From an uncultured Christensenella sp. (GTDB lineage Bacteria > Bacillota > Clostridia > Christensenellales > UBA3700), in NCBI GenBank assembly GCA_910584635.1, contig CAJUBA010000001.1, positions 124,001-188,000 on the forward strand: DNA of 64,000 nucleotides. Reading direction: 5' to 3'. The notes under the pieces were generated by a model, which made no database searches, was not told the origin of the DNA, and saw nothing but the letters and a program-made list of their open reading frames with translations. The position numbers and the translations under genes are program-made. Of this stretch, positions 43,339 to 50,733 are shown piece after piece (the stretch's first letter is position 1; each line of letters begins with the position of its first letter).

Positions 43339-43366
43339 TTGACATCTTAATCGTATATGTTATAAT
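43339..43366 (+). promoter_or_regulatory. Predicted promoter of the DUF3592-like gene
   Basis: TTGACA and TATAAT, both consensus, with a 16-nt spacer. Confidence 0.75.
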
Positions 43367-43395
43367 AAGAATATCTTATAAGTGTGAGGTTTGTC

Positions 43396-43869
43396 ATGGA
43401 TAGGCAAGTAAAGCAAATGGGAGTATTCGGAACTATAATAATTCTTATTATAGGAATAGGAATTCTGTTTGGCGCTACTTATTATAAAAAGCATTTGGAT
43501 AACAAATACGGAGATTGGATTCATATTAAAGCAACAGTAGTTGATTATGAAAAAGAGTATAAAAGAGATTCCGATCATGGATACGATTGGTATTATCGCG
43601 AAATTGTAGAATACGAAGTAGACGGAAATGTTTATAAACAGACAAGCCAATCGTCATCCAATATAAGACCTATTATCGGATCCACCAGAGATATTGCTTA
43701 TAATCCTAACGATCCGCAAGACAGCGTCTTTTATACAAAAGATAAGAATTTGCTGTCAATTATCCTTTATGCGATGGGCGGATTGTTTACGATAGCAGGC
43801 GTAGCGGGATTGACGTCAAAAATTTTGAAAAAACGCAGAGTAAAACAAGAAGACGGTCCGCTATTGTAA
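43396..43869 (+). CDS. DUF3592-like two-span membrane protein
   Basis: 157 residues. A first span (about 9-28) is followed by an outward domain (WIHIKATVVDYEKEYK and VEYEVDGNVYKQTSQSSS, then IAYNPNDPQDS), then a second span (about 120-140) and a basic tail. The beta-rich module between two spans, with xYxPxxP-like text, is the DUF3592 pattern. I used the ATG at 43396 with GAGG 6 nt upstream, not the GTG at 43384. Function unknown. Confidence 0.7.
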   Translation: MDRQVKQMGVFGTIIILIIGIGILFGATYYKKHLDNKYGDWIHIKATVVDYEKEYKRDSDHGYDWYYREIVEYEVDGNVYKQTSQSSSNIRPIIGSTRDIAYNPNDPQDSVFYTKDKNLLSIILYAMGGLFTIAGVAGLTSKILKKRRVKQEDGPLL

Positions 43870-43968
43870 AACACGAAGATTCATATTGAAATATTTTGAG
43901 AAAAAAGCATGTCATATTGTATAGAGTTATATTTCAAAGAATGATATAAATTTTAATAATAATATTTC

Positions 43969-43997
43969 TTGACATACATTTTACATTCTGCTATTAT
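43969..43997 (+). promoter_or_regulatory. Predicted promoter of the membrane protein gene at 44032
   Basis: TTGACA and TATTAT with a 17-nt spacer. Confidence 0.7.
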
Positions 43998-44031
43998 ATC
44001 TTTGTAAAAATAAAATCATAAGAGGAGCGTT

Positions 44032-44970
44032 ATGAATAAGAAACTTGCTGAGTTCTGTACGTCGAAGGGTATGGCGGTTAACGGTATGCAGGCTTATGGC
44101 GTCATAAACGAATATGAAGTCAACGTAAAAGAACTCAATGTGAATCAAGCGTCCAACAGCGGGGAGTATCCATATCAATTCCATTTTTCTTTTTACGCTA
44201 CGGACGATCAAAAACGCATTATGAAAAATGCGTTAGACGACGCTAAAATTAAGCGCTGTCAATTTCATTTTACCGAATACGGATTGTATGTTGCATTAAC
44301 AGACTTTACGCTTGGCAAATTGATAGAGAGGTTGCCTTCGCTTTTCGAATTGTTCATCTCTACGATTTCGAATAACGGCGGTCTTAACCGCCAGTACTGC
44401 CCGATGTGCGGCAAAGAATTCTGCGATAATAAGCAAGAATTGAAACTAGACGGATTTTCGATAGGCATCGACAGCGATTGTAAAGACAGCATAAATGCCG
44501 CTATCGAATCAGAAAATAAAGCGTTTGAAGAAGCGCCTAACAATTATCTCAAAGGCGTATGTGGGGCGTTGGTCGGCGGAGTAATAGGAATAGTAGTCGC
44601 TATCATATTGTTTAATATGGGCTTCTATTCGTCTATTGCGGCAATCGTATCGATAGTAGTCGGAACTTTGCTTTATAAAAAATTCGGCGGCAAACCTACG
44701 AAGATGATGATAGTTATCGTATCTATGGTAACTCTTGTATTTATGGCGATTTCGGTATTCTTATGTTATTTTATAGACGCGGGAATTGCCGCTAAAGAAG
44801 TCGGTTTGGATATTTCCGCATTCGAAGCGTTCAAAATTATTATGGATGACGAAGAGATCGCAGGTATGTTCAGAGTTGATATGATAATGGTATTGTTGTT
44901 CTCGATTATCGGCGTAGTATTGGAATCGGTTTATATTTCAAAATCGTTAAAGAGAAAACAAAAAATTTAA
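44032..44970 (+). CDS. Membrane protein with a zinc-ribbon-like knot (unknown)
   Basis: 312 residues. A soluble N-terminal part (1-118) is followed by a cysteine motif QYCPMCGKEFC (C123, C126, C131) that looks like half a zinc ribbon, with a lone Cys about 20 residues later. Then four hydrophobic spans (about 180-300). Related-looking proteins in Clostridia are annotated only as hypothetical. AGAGGAG precedes the ATG. Its own promoter and an excellent terminator make it a single-gene unit. Confidence 0.7.
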   Translation: MNKKLAEFCTSKGMAVNGMQAYGVINEYEVNVKELNVNQASNSGEYPYQFHFSFYATDDQKRIMKNALDDAKIKRCQFHFTEYGLYVALTDFTLGKLIERLPSLFELFISTISNNGGLNRQYCPMCGKEFCDNKQELKLDGFSIGIDSDCKDSINAAIESENKAFEEAPNNYLKGVCGALVGGVIGIVVAIILFNMGFYSSIAAIVSIVVGTLLYKKFGGKPTKMMIVIVSMVTLVFMAISVFLCYFIDAGIAAKEVGLDISAFEAFKIIMDDEEIAGMFRVDMIMVLLFSIIGVVLESVYISKSLKRKQKI

Positions 44971-44984
44971 TAAGTATTGTCTTA

Positions 44985-45024
44985 AACGCAAAAAGTCCGG
45001 ACCTAGGTTCGGACTTTTTGCGTT
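44985..45024 (+). terminator. Strong terminator after the gene at 44032
   Basis: Perfect 15-bp stem AACGCAAAAAGTCCG / CGGACTTTTTGCGTT; the loop itself holds ACCTAGGT. A further small hairpin ATGCCG / CGGCAT lies at 45040-45056. Confidence 0.92.
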
Positions 45025-45162
45025 ATTAAATTATATGATATGCCGATATACGGCATTATATTTTATAATCTATAATTAGTTTTATTTCTACAAAAATTAC
45101 AATTTTTAATTAAGTTTGATGTGCTAAACTTGCTGTATGACTAATGTTGCGGAGGTATAATT

Positions 45163-45471
45163 ATGCGCATTGAATTATCAATCAAAGCGGATAGCGCTGT
45201 TGCCAAATTAGACGGCGAATTGGACGAGGGTTGCGTAAAAAACGTCAGAGAGAAAATAGACGGTTTTATACGCAACAACTATTTCGGACAATTTGTTTTT
45301 GATTTTTCAGGATTGTCGTTTATGGACAGCACAGGAATAGGAATGTTGTTGGGCAGATATAAGCAATTAAAAAAGCGAAATATCCCCATATATATCAGTA
45401 ATGCAAAGGGACACGTAGATTTTATTTTATCTACTGCCGGCATTTACACAATTATGAAGAAAATAAGTTAA
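45163..45471 (+). CDS. spoIIAA: Anti-sigma F factor antagonist SpoIIAA
   Basis: STAS-domain protein of 102 residues that, unphosphorylated, displaces SpoIIAB from sigma F in the forespore. The phosphorylated serine is S56 in SFMDSTGIGMLLGRY (Ser58 in Bacillus). First gene of the operon, with GCGGAGG 7 nt upstream. I found no convincing sigma H promoter or Spo0A box in the 110 nt before it, although these control it in Bacillus. Confidence 0.95.
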   Translation: MRIELSIKADSAVAKLDGELDEGCVKNVREKIDGFIRNNYFGQFVFDFSGLSFMDSTGIGMLLGRYKQLKKRNIPIYISNAKGHVDFILSTAGIYTIMKKIS

Positions 45472-45483
45472 AGCGAGGTTATT

Positions 45484-45906
45484 ATGAACAGATTTACTAT
45501 GAAATTATTGGCGAAGACAGGAAACGAAGGTTTTGCAAGAAGTTCGGTATCGGCGTTTTGTCTGGAATTGAATCCATCCTTAGAGGAAATAAACGATATT
45601 AAAACGGCTGTTTCGGAGGCTGTAACCAACTGTATTGTACACGCTTACGGCGGTAAAGAGGATAAATATATCGATATATCGGTCAGTTTAGAAGACCAAA
45701 AAGCGGAAATAATAATAGAGGACGAAGGTTGCGGAATAGCGGACGTTGATAAGGCTGTTCAACCGTTTTTTACTACTAAACCCGAACAAGAAAGAAGCGG
45801 CATGGGATTTACGTTAATTCAGACGTTTATGGATAAAGTTGAGATAATTTCGCAAAAGGATAAAGGCACAAAAGTTGTAATGCAAAAACAAATAAAGAAG
45901 GATTGA
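45484..45906 (+). CDS. spoIIAB: Anti-sigma F factor SpoIIAB (serine kinase)
   Basis: GHKL-fold kinase of 140 residues that holds sigma F and phosphorylates SpoIIAA. N box SEAVTNCIVHAY (44-55), G1 box DEGCGI and a GMGFTL stretch of the ATP lid are present. It is 12 nt after spoIIAA and one base before sigF, so stoichiometric expression is likely. Confidence 0.95.
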   Translation: MNRFTMKLLAKTGNEGFARSSVSAFCLELNPSLEEINDIKTAVSEAVTNCIVHAYGGKEDKYIDISVSLEDQKAEIIIEDEGCGIADVDKAVQPFFTTKPEQERSGMGFTLIQTFMDKVEIISQKDKGTKVVMQKQIKKD

Positions 45907-45907
45907 T

Positions 45908-46621
45908 ATGCTTGATTACGAAACTACCTTAAAATTGTTGGAACTTGCCAAAAACGGCGACGACGACGCAAAAGGCAAGTTGATAAACTCAAATATGCCG
46001 TTGATAAAGAGTATTGCAAGACGGTATCGGAATAAGCAAGTCGAATACGACGACCTGTTGCAGTTGGGCGCTTTGGGATTGGTAAAAGCAATAAACAACT
46101 TCGATTGTTCTTACAATGTTAAGTTTTCAACTTATGCGGTACCCATGATTGCGGGAGAAATAAAAAGGTTTATAAGAGACGACGGATCTATAAAGGTTTC
46201 TCGCGCAATGAAAAGTCTTTGCTCTAAAATACAGAGTTATCTCAACGAGCAATATGCGCAAAATAACACGCCTTCGATTAAAAATATAGCCGAACATTTC
46301 GGAATCGACGAGCAGGAAGTTGTTTTTGCGATGGATAGCAACAAATATCCCGTATCTATTTTTGAAAAATATGAGGACGATAACAATCAGTGCGTCATGG
46401 ATAAACTCGCTTCCAACGAGAATAACGACGACGTTATCAACAAAATATTATTGAAAGATTATATAAATTCTCTTCCCGAAAGGGAGAAGAAGGTAATAAT
46501 ACTAAGATATTACAGGGATAAGACTCAAAGCGAAATAGCGCAACTTTTAGGCGTGTCGCAAGTGCAAATTTCGCGGATAGAAAGCAAGGTTATAAGCCAG
46601 TTGAAGCAAGCGCTGGCTTGA
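45908..46621 (+). CDS. sigF: RNA polymerase sigma-F factor
   Basis: Forespore-specific sigma factor, 237 residues. Region 2 is seen in YDDLLQLGALGLVKAI and FSTYAVPMIAGEIKRFIRDD; region 4 in LPEREKKVIILRYYRDKTQSEIAQ (read as LPEREKKVIILRYY and KTQSEIAQ) and GVSQVQISRIESK. The spoIIAA-spoIIAB neighbours settle F rather than G. Its own regulon would include the spoVA genes downstream in a coupled transcript, or they may use sigma G in the forespore. Confidence 0.95.
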   Translation: MLDYETTLKLLELAKNGDDDAKGKLINSNMPLIKSIARRYRNKQVEYDDLLQLGALGLVKAINNFDCSYNVKFSTYAVPMIAGEIKRFIRDDGSIKVSRAMKSLCSKIQSYLNEQYAQNNTPSIKNIAEHFGIDEQEVVFAMDSNKYPVSIFEKYEDDNNQCVMDKLASNENNDDVINKILLKDYINSLPEREKKVIILRYYRDKTQSEIAQLLGVSQVQISRIESKVISQLKQALA

Positions 46622-46683
46622 GAGAAATCAATTTGTATAAATCGCTTCCGTTTGGACAACATCTAATCGGGGGTGATTTTTTT

Positions 46684-46815
46684 ATGAAAAGTCCGTTGTT
46701 CAAAGATAATGTCGAGGATAAAGAAATTAAGTTTTTATTGCCCGAAGACAAGGATATAGTAGTAAATAAAGCCGTACAGAAAACAGCGATGGAGGATATT
46801 GGAAATGGAAGATAA
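46684..46815 (+). CDS. Small protein between sigF and spoVAC (43 residues)
   Basis: Starts at ATG 46684, 8 nt after a strong GGGGGTGA, and overlaps spoVAC by 11 nt. The peptide is charged (KSPLFKDNVEDKEIKFLLPE) with no membrane span. A longer frame from a TTG at 46618 overlaps sigF and is less likely. In Bacillus spoVAA and spoVAB occupy this place, but this is not a remnant of either that I can recognise. Possibly a small sporulation protein or a translational coupler for spoVAC. Confidence 0.55.
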   Translation: MKSPLFKDNVEDKEIKFLLPEDKDIVVNKAVQKTAMEDIGNGR

Positions 46816-47248
46816 ACAATATATGGAGTACGTTCATACCCATGCGCAAAAGAGCAGTCATGTAACTACGCTGATATGGGCGTTTGCAGTAGGAGGATTT
46901 ATATGTTGTATAGGTCAAGCGTTTGCCGATATATTCGGAGCGGTTTTGCCAAATTGGGAAAAATCAAAAATTGCGGCTCTTGTAAGCATGATTATGATTT
47001 TTTTAGGATCCTTTCTTACTGCTATCGGCGTATACGATAAAATAGGCGTTCACGCGGGAGGCGGTTCGATAGTTCCGATTACGGGTTTTGCAAATTCTGT
47101 AGTTTCTCCCGCAATGGAATTTAATAAAGAGGGAATAGTTCTCGGCATGATGGCAAAAATGTTTGTCGTAGCCGGACCTATTATTGTTGCAGGTACGGTT
47201 TCGTCGGTTGTAACAGGCTTTATATATTGGATTGTCGGTTTGTTTTAA
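46805..47248 (+). CDS. spoVAC: Stage V sporulation protein AC
   Basis: Membrane component of the SpoVA channel for dipicolinic acid entry into, and release from, spores. 147 residues with several spans (WAFAVGGFICCIGQAFADIF, then VSMIMIFLGSFLTAIGVYD) and the motif GGGSIVPITGFANSVVSPA. The ATG at 46805 has GGAGG 9 nt upstream and is preferred over a TTG at 46799. Confidence 0.93.
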   Translation: MEDKQYMEYVHTHAQKSSHVTTLIWAFAVGGFICCIGQAFADIFGAVLPNWEKSKIAALVSMIMIFLGSFLTAIGVYDKIGVHAGGGSIVPITGFANSVVSPAMEFNKEGIVLGMMAKMFVVAGPIIVAGTVSSVVTGFIYWIVGLF

Positions 47249-47257
47249 GGAGTTGTT

Positions 47258-48259
47258 ATGAAAGTAGGTAAACAGACGTATTTGTTGGATAATAACGTAT
47301 ATATTCAATCCGCTTATTCTTTAGCGGGTCCGTATGAGTCCAAAGGTAATTTCAGAGAATATTACGACGCGGTAATGGAAGACGACGAATGGAAATGTAA
47401 GTCGCACGAAATGGCTGAAATACAAATGCAAAGATTTGTTATAGGAGAATGTCTTTCCAGAGTAAACGTAAATCCTATGGATTGCGACGCTCTTATGGGA
47501 GGAGATTTGATAAATCAGATAGTGCCTACGTCTTTTTCCGCAAGAGATTTCAGAACTCCGTTTATGGGACTTTATAATGCTTGCGCTACGTTCGGAGAAG
47601 CGCTCGCAATTGGCTCGACTTTGGTAAACGGCGATTTCGATAAAGTAGTGTGCTGTACGAGTTCTCACTATGCGACGGCAGAAAGACAGTACAGGTATCC
47701 TCTTGAATTGGGAACTCAGCCAACGCCTGAGTCGCAGTGGACGGTTACGGGAAGCGGAGCGGTATTGCTTTCCAAAAAGCCGGGAGATTATCCTATGGTT
47801 AAAGGTTATACTATAGGTAGAGTAATAGATTTCGGTTTAAGCGATCCCAACAATATGGGAGGAGCGATGGCGCCGGCGGCTTCCAATACGATTATCAGTC
47901 ATTTCCGCGATACCGGACGCTCTCCTGATTACTACGATTTGATTATTACCGGAGATTTGGGAAGATTCGGAAGAGAAACGTTGCATTATCTGTGTAAAAA
48001 AGAAGGATATGTGTTGGATAATCTAAACGATTGCGGAAGTCTGGTATTCAGCGATAAGCAAAAGGCTGGTCAAGGCGGTTCGGGCGCGGGATGCTGTTCA
48101 TTGGTATTCGCCGCGTATCTGTATAAAAAATTGTTGGACAAATCGTTGAAGAAAATACTGTTTGTGCCTACCGGCGCAATGCTTTCAAAGGATTCCGCAT
48201 TGCAAGGAGAAAGCATTCCGGGTATCGCTCATGCAGTTGTAATAGAAAGAGAGGATTGA
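47258..48259 (+). CDS. spoVAD: Stage V sporulation protein AD
   Basis: Thiolase-fold protein of 333 residues that binds dipicolinic acid at the spore inner membrane. Family text: MGLYNACATFGEALAIGS, TSSHYATAERQYRYPLELG, and GSGAGCCSLVFAAYLYKKLL. GAGTTG lies upstream, 9 nt after spoVAC. One base separates its stop from spoVAE. Confidence 0.95.
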   Translation: MKVGKQTYLLDNNVYIQSAYSLAGPYESKGNFREYYDAVMEDDEWKCKSHEMAEIQMQRFVIGECLSRVNVNPMDCDALMGGDLINQIVPTSFSARDFRTPFMGLYNACATFGEALAIGSTLVNGDFDKVVCCTSSHYATAERQYRYPLELGTQPTPESQWTVTGSGAVLLSKKPGDYPMVKGYTIGRVIDFGLSDPNNMGGAMAPAASNTIISHFRDTGRSPDYYDLIITGDLGRFGRETLHYLCKKEGYVLDNLNDCGSLVFSDKQKAGQGGSGAGCCSLVFAAYLYKKLLDKSLKKILFVPTGAMLSKDSALQGESIPGIAHAVVIERED

Positions 48260-48260
48260 T

Positions 48261-48629
48261 ATGGATATATTTTTAGGTTATGTCAAAGCGTTCGCAATAG
48301 GCGGACTGGTATGTATGATAGCGCAAATTTTGATAAACAAAACCAAAATGACCTCGGCAAGAATACTGGTAATGTTTTTGCTGCTGGGAGTCGTACTCGA
48401 GTTTGTCGGAGCGTTTAAGTTTATAGAAGAATTTGCGGGAGCGGGTATTACGATTCCGATTACAGGTTTTGGAAGTACGATTGTTAAAGGAGCGAGAGAG
48501 GGCGCAAAAATCGGTTTGTTTGAAAGCGTAACTTACGGATTCAGAAATATGGCTGCCGGACTAACTGCCGCAATTTTCTTCGGATTTTTCTTTGCGCTGA
48601 TATTCAAATCGCACTCCAAGAAAGTGTAA
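48261..48629 (+). CDS. spoVAE: Stage V sporulation protein AE (SpoVAEb)
   Basis: 122-residue membrane protein with three to four spans, paralogous in style to SpoVAC (GGLVCMIAQILINKTKM and GITIPITGFGSTIVKGA). C-D-E are the core set found in all sporulating Bacillota. Last gene of the operon; a terminator follows. Confidence 0.95.
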   Translation: MDIFLGYVKAFAIGGLVCMIAQILINKTKMTSARILVMFLLLGVVLEFVGAFKFIEEFAGAGITIPITGFGSTIVKGAREGAKIGLFESVTYGFRNMAAGLTAAIFFGFFFALIFKSHSKKV

Positions 48630-48633
48630 TTAA

Positions 48634-48672
48634 AAATTGCCGCGTTTGTTATGATTTTGAACGTGGCAATTT
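48634..48672 (+). terminator. Terminator of the spoIIA-spoVA operon
   Basis: AAATTGCCGCGTT / AACGTGGCAATTT, 13 bp with one G-U, 13-nt loop. The tail is ATTCCTGTTTTTT. Confidence 0.75.
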
Positions 48673-48688
48673 ATTCCTGTTTTTTGCA

Positions 48689-48694
48689 TATAAT
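48689..48694 (+). promoter_or_regulatory. -10 box of yunB, implying a leaderless mRNA
   Basis: A consensus TATAAT ends 5 nt before the ATG. There is no Shine-Dalgarno and no good -35 for sigma A, so a sporulation sigma factor or an activator could be used. Confidence 0.45.
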
Positions 48695-48699
48695 GTTGT

Positions 48700-49359
48700 A
48701 TGCAGAAACGTAAAAATTCTCGCATAAGAAGATTTATGGCTTTTTCTATATCTTTTTCATTGGTAATTGCTTCATTTTTATACTTTCGAAGCAATTTGAT
48801 AAACTATGTCGAAAAATATGCAAGCGGACTGATTACTACCAAGGTAGTAGATATATTTAATGATTCTACGACAAGGGCTTTGACGGGAGATATGTTCCAA
48901 GATAAGTCTAATTTTTATGAAATAAGATATGATTCGGAAGGCAACGTAACGCTAATAAGTACGGATATGGTAGTTATAAACGCGCTTATGAGAGACGTCG
49001 CCGCGATAACTCAAAGCGAAGTAAATAAACTGTGCAAAGAGGAGAAAGTTAAAGTTCCTTACAGCAGTATTTTCGGCAGTATGGTAATAGCCAATTACGG
49101 CGGTAAATACGAACTTAATATTGAACTTGTTGGTAATATTCAATGTAATTACCGCACGACATTCGAGTCAAAGGGCGTAAATCAAACTTTAATGTGTATG
49201 TACATAGATCTTTTTGCCGATATAAGCGTAATGCTTCCTTTGTATGTCAAGAACGTTAAAGTAAACAATAATATGGTAGTATATCAAAATCTCATTGTCG
49301 GAAAAGTTCCTGAGTTTTATTTTCAATACGGTTTGGGATCGATAGATTTATTGCCGTAG
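48700..49359 (+). CDS. yunB: Sporulation protein YunB
   Basis: 219 residues. An N-terminal membrane anchor (about 13-30) is followed by the conserved YunB body and end (MVVYQNLIVGKVPEFYF). In Bacillus yunB is a sigma E gene of unclear biochemical role. It sits right after the spoVA operon, separate by a terminator. The start codon has no ribosome-binding site. Confidence 0.88.
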   Translation: MQKRKNSRIRRFMAFSISFSLVIASFLYFRSNLINYVEKYASGLITTKVVDIFNDSTTRALTGDMFQDKSNFYEIRYDSEGNVTLISTDMVVINALMRDVAAITQSEVNKLCKEEKVKVPYSSIFGSMVIANYGGKYELNIELVGNIQCNYRTTFESKGVNQTLMCMYIDLFADISVMLPLYVKNVKVNNNMVVYQNLIVGKVPEFYFQYGLGSIDLLP

Positions 49360-49403
49360 ATATAAAATATTACAGTCGTTGATTTTATAATACGCTTAAA
49401 CGC

Positions 49404-49432
49404 TTGCAAAAGGCAATTTTTAATGATAAAAT
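49404..49432 (+). promoter_or_regulatory. Predicted promoter of pheS-pheT
   Basis: TTGCAA and TAAAAT, 17-nt spacer; start would be near 49440, where the T-box begins. Confidence 0.65.
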
Positions 49433-49439
49433 ATCACTA

Positions 49440-49690
49440 TAAACTGTGATGAGGAGCATGTCCCGTTCAAAACGAACGAAAGAGAGTTTACCTCAAAAGG
49501 CTGAAAGGGTAAATCGCAAGTTTGGGAGAATTCGCCTCGGAGTTATTTTGCTGAAATGCTAAAAGTATTGTAGGCAGAATCGTCGGCTACGTTACAGCCG
49601 TAATGAGGTTAACGGACAAACCGTTGACGAATTTAGGTGGTACAGCGTTGAATACGCCCTGATATATTCGGGACGTATTTTTTATTTTAT
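49440..49690 (+). promoter_or_regulatory. T-box leader (tRNA-Phe responsive) with its terminator
   Basis: Stem I is formed by GAGG (49451-49454) with CCTC (49535-49538) and CCC (49462-49464) with GGG (49524-49526), framing a specifier loop AGAATTCG with the Phe codon TTC at 49531-49533. The T-box AGGTGGTACAGCG is at 49635-49647; its TGGT pairs with the ACCA end of tRNA-Phe. The terminator AATACGCCCTGA / TCGGGACGTATT (49651-49679) with a T-run follows. Uncharged tRNA-Phe would favour the antiterminator and raise pheST. Confidence 0.93.
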
Positions 49691-49703
49691 TAGAGAGGTG
49701 GAT

Positions 49704-50723
49704 ATGAAAGAGAAGATAGCAAAAATCATCGAACAGGCAAAACTCGCAATCGAACAAAGTGATACTTTGGCTTTAATAAATAACGTCAAAGTCAAGTTTT
49801 TAGGTAAAAACGGCGAGTTGACGCAATTGCTTAGAGGAATGAAAGATGTTCCGCAGGAAGAAAGACCTATGGTGGGAAAGTACGTCAATGAGGCAAGAGA
49901 TGTGATTACTCAGTTGACGGAAGAGAAAACGAAGCAACTTGCGCAAGCGGAAATCGACGAAAAAATGATGAAAGAAAGCGTGGATATAACGCTTGACGGA
50001 AAAAAGACGGAGAGAGGAAGTTTGCACCCATGCACGTTGGTAGCAAACGAAATAGTCGAAATCTTTACTTCTTTGGGATTTACGTTGGGACAGGGACCTG
50101 AAATTGAACTGGATAAATTCTGTTTCCAAATGTTGAATATTCCTCCCGATCATCCGGCCAGAGATATGCAGGATACTTTCTATATTACCGACGATATACT
50201 TTTGAGAACGCATACTTCGTCGGTGCAGGCGAGAACTATGCTCAATACAAAACCGCCTATCAGAATTATCTGTCCGGGTAAAGTATACAGACCGGACGAC
50301 GACGCTACTCATTCTCCGATGTTCCAACAGATAGAGGGACTAGTTGTCGACGAAAAAGTTACGTTGTGCGATTTGAAAGGATTGTTGGAAACTTTTGCGA
50401 AAAGACTGTTCGATTCAAATACCAAAGTAAGATTCAGACCTTCGTTTTTCCCGTTTACAGAGCCTAGCGTTGAGGTAGATTTGACTTGTTCGGTTTGCCA
50501 CGGTAAAGGTTGCAGAATATGCAAAGGCACGGGATGGATTGAAATATTGGGCGCAGGTGTCGTTAATCCTAAGGTTTTGGAGAATTGTTCGATAGACAGC
50601 AAGAAATACAAGGGATTGGCTTTCGGCATGGGCGTTGAGAGAGTCGCTATGATTAAATACGGAATTCCGGATATGAGAATCCTTTTCGAAAACGACGTAA
50701 GATTCTTAAAGGATTTCAAATAA
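49704..50723 (+). CDS. pheS: Phenylalanine-tRNA ligase alpha subunit
   Basis: Catalytic alpha subunit of the class II alpha2-beta2 enzyme, 339 residues. The N-terminal coiled coil (about 1-85) is followed by motif 2 around RTHTSSVQARTM, CSVCHGKGCRICKGTGWIEI as in Bacillota PheS, and motif 3 GLAFGMGVERVAMIKYGI. I used the ATG at 49704 (AGAGG 5 nt upstream) over the GTG at 49698. pheT follows 10 nt later. Confidence 0.96.
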   Translation: MKEKIAKIIEQAKLAIEQSDTLALINNVKVKFLGKNGELTQLLRGMKDVPQEERPMVGKYVNEARDVITQLTEEKTKQLAQAEIDEKMMKESVDITLDGKKTERGSLHPCTLVANEIVEIFTSLGFTLGQGPEIELDKFCFQMLNIPPDHPARDMQDTFYITDDILLRTHTSSVQARTMLNTKPPIRIICPGKVYRPDDDATHSPMFQQIEGLVVDEKVTLCDLKGLLETFAKRLFDSNTKVRFRPSFFPFTEPSVEVDLTCSVCHGKGCRICKGTGWIEILGAGVVNPKVLENCSIDSKKYKGLAFGMGVERVAMIKYGIPDMRILFENDVRFLKDFK

Positions 50724-50733
50724 GGAGGTAGTT

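Noticed and set aside
46622..46683. A sigma G or sigma F promoter in front of the spoVA genes (GTATA and CATCTAA).
   Set aside because: Spacing is about 20 nt and the -10 has a mismatch, so it is weaker than chance would need.
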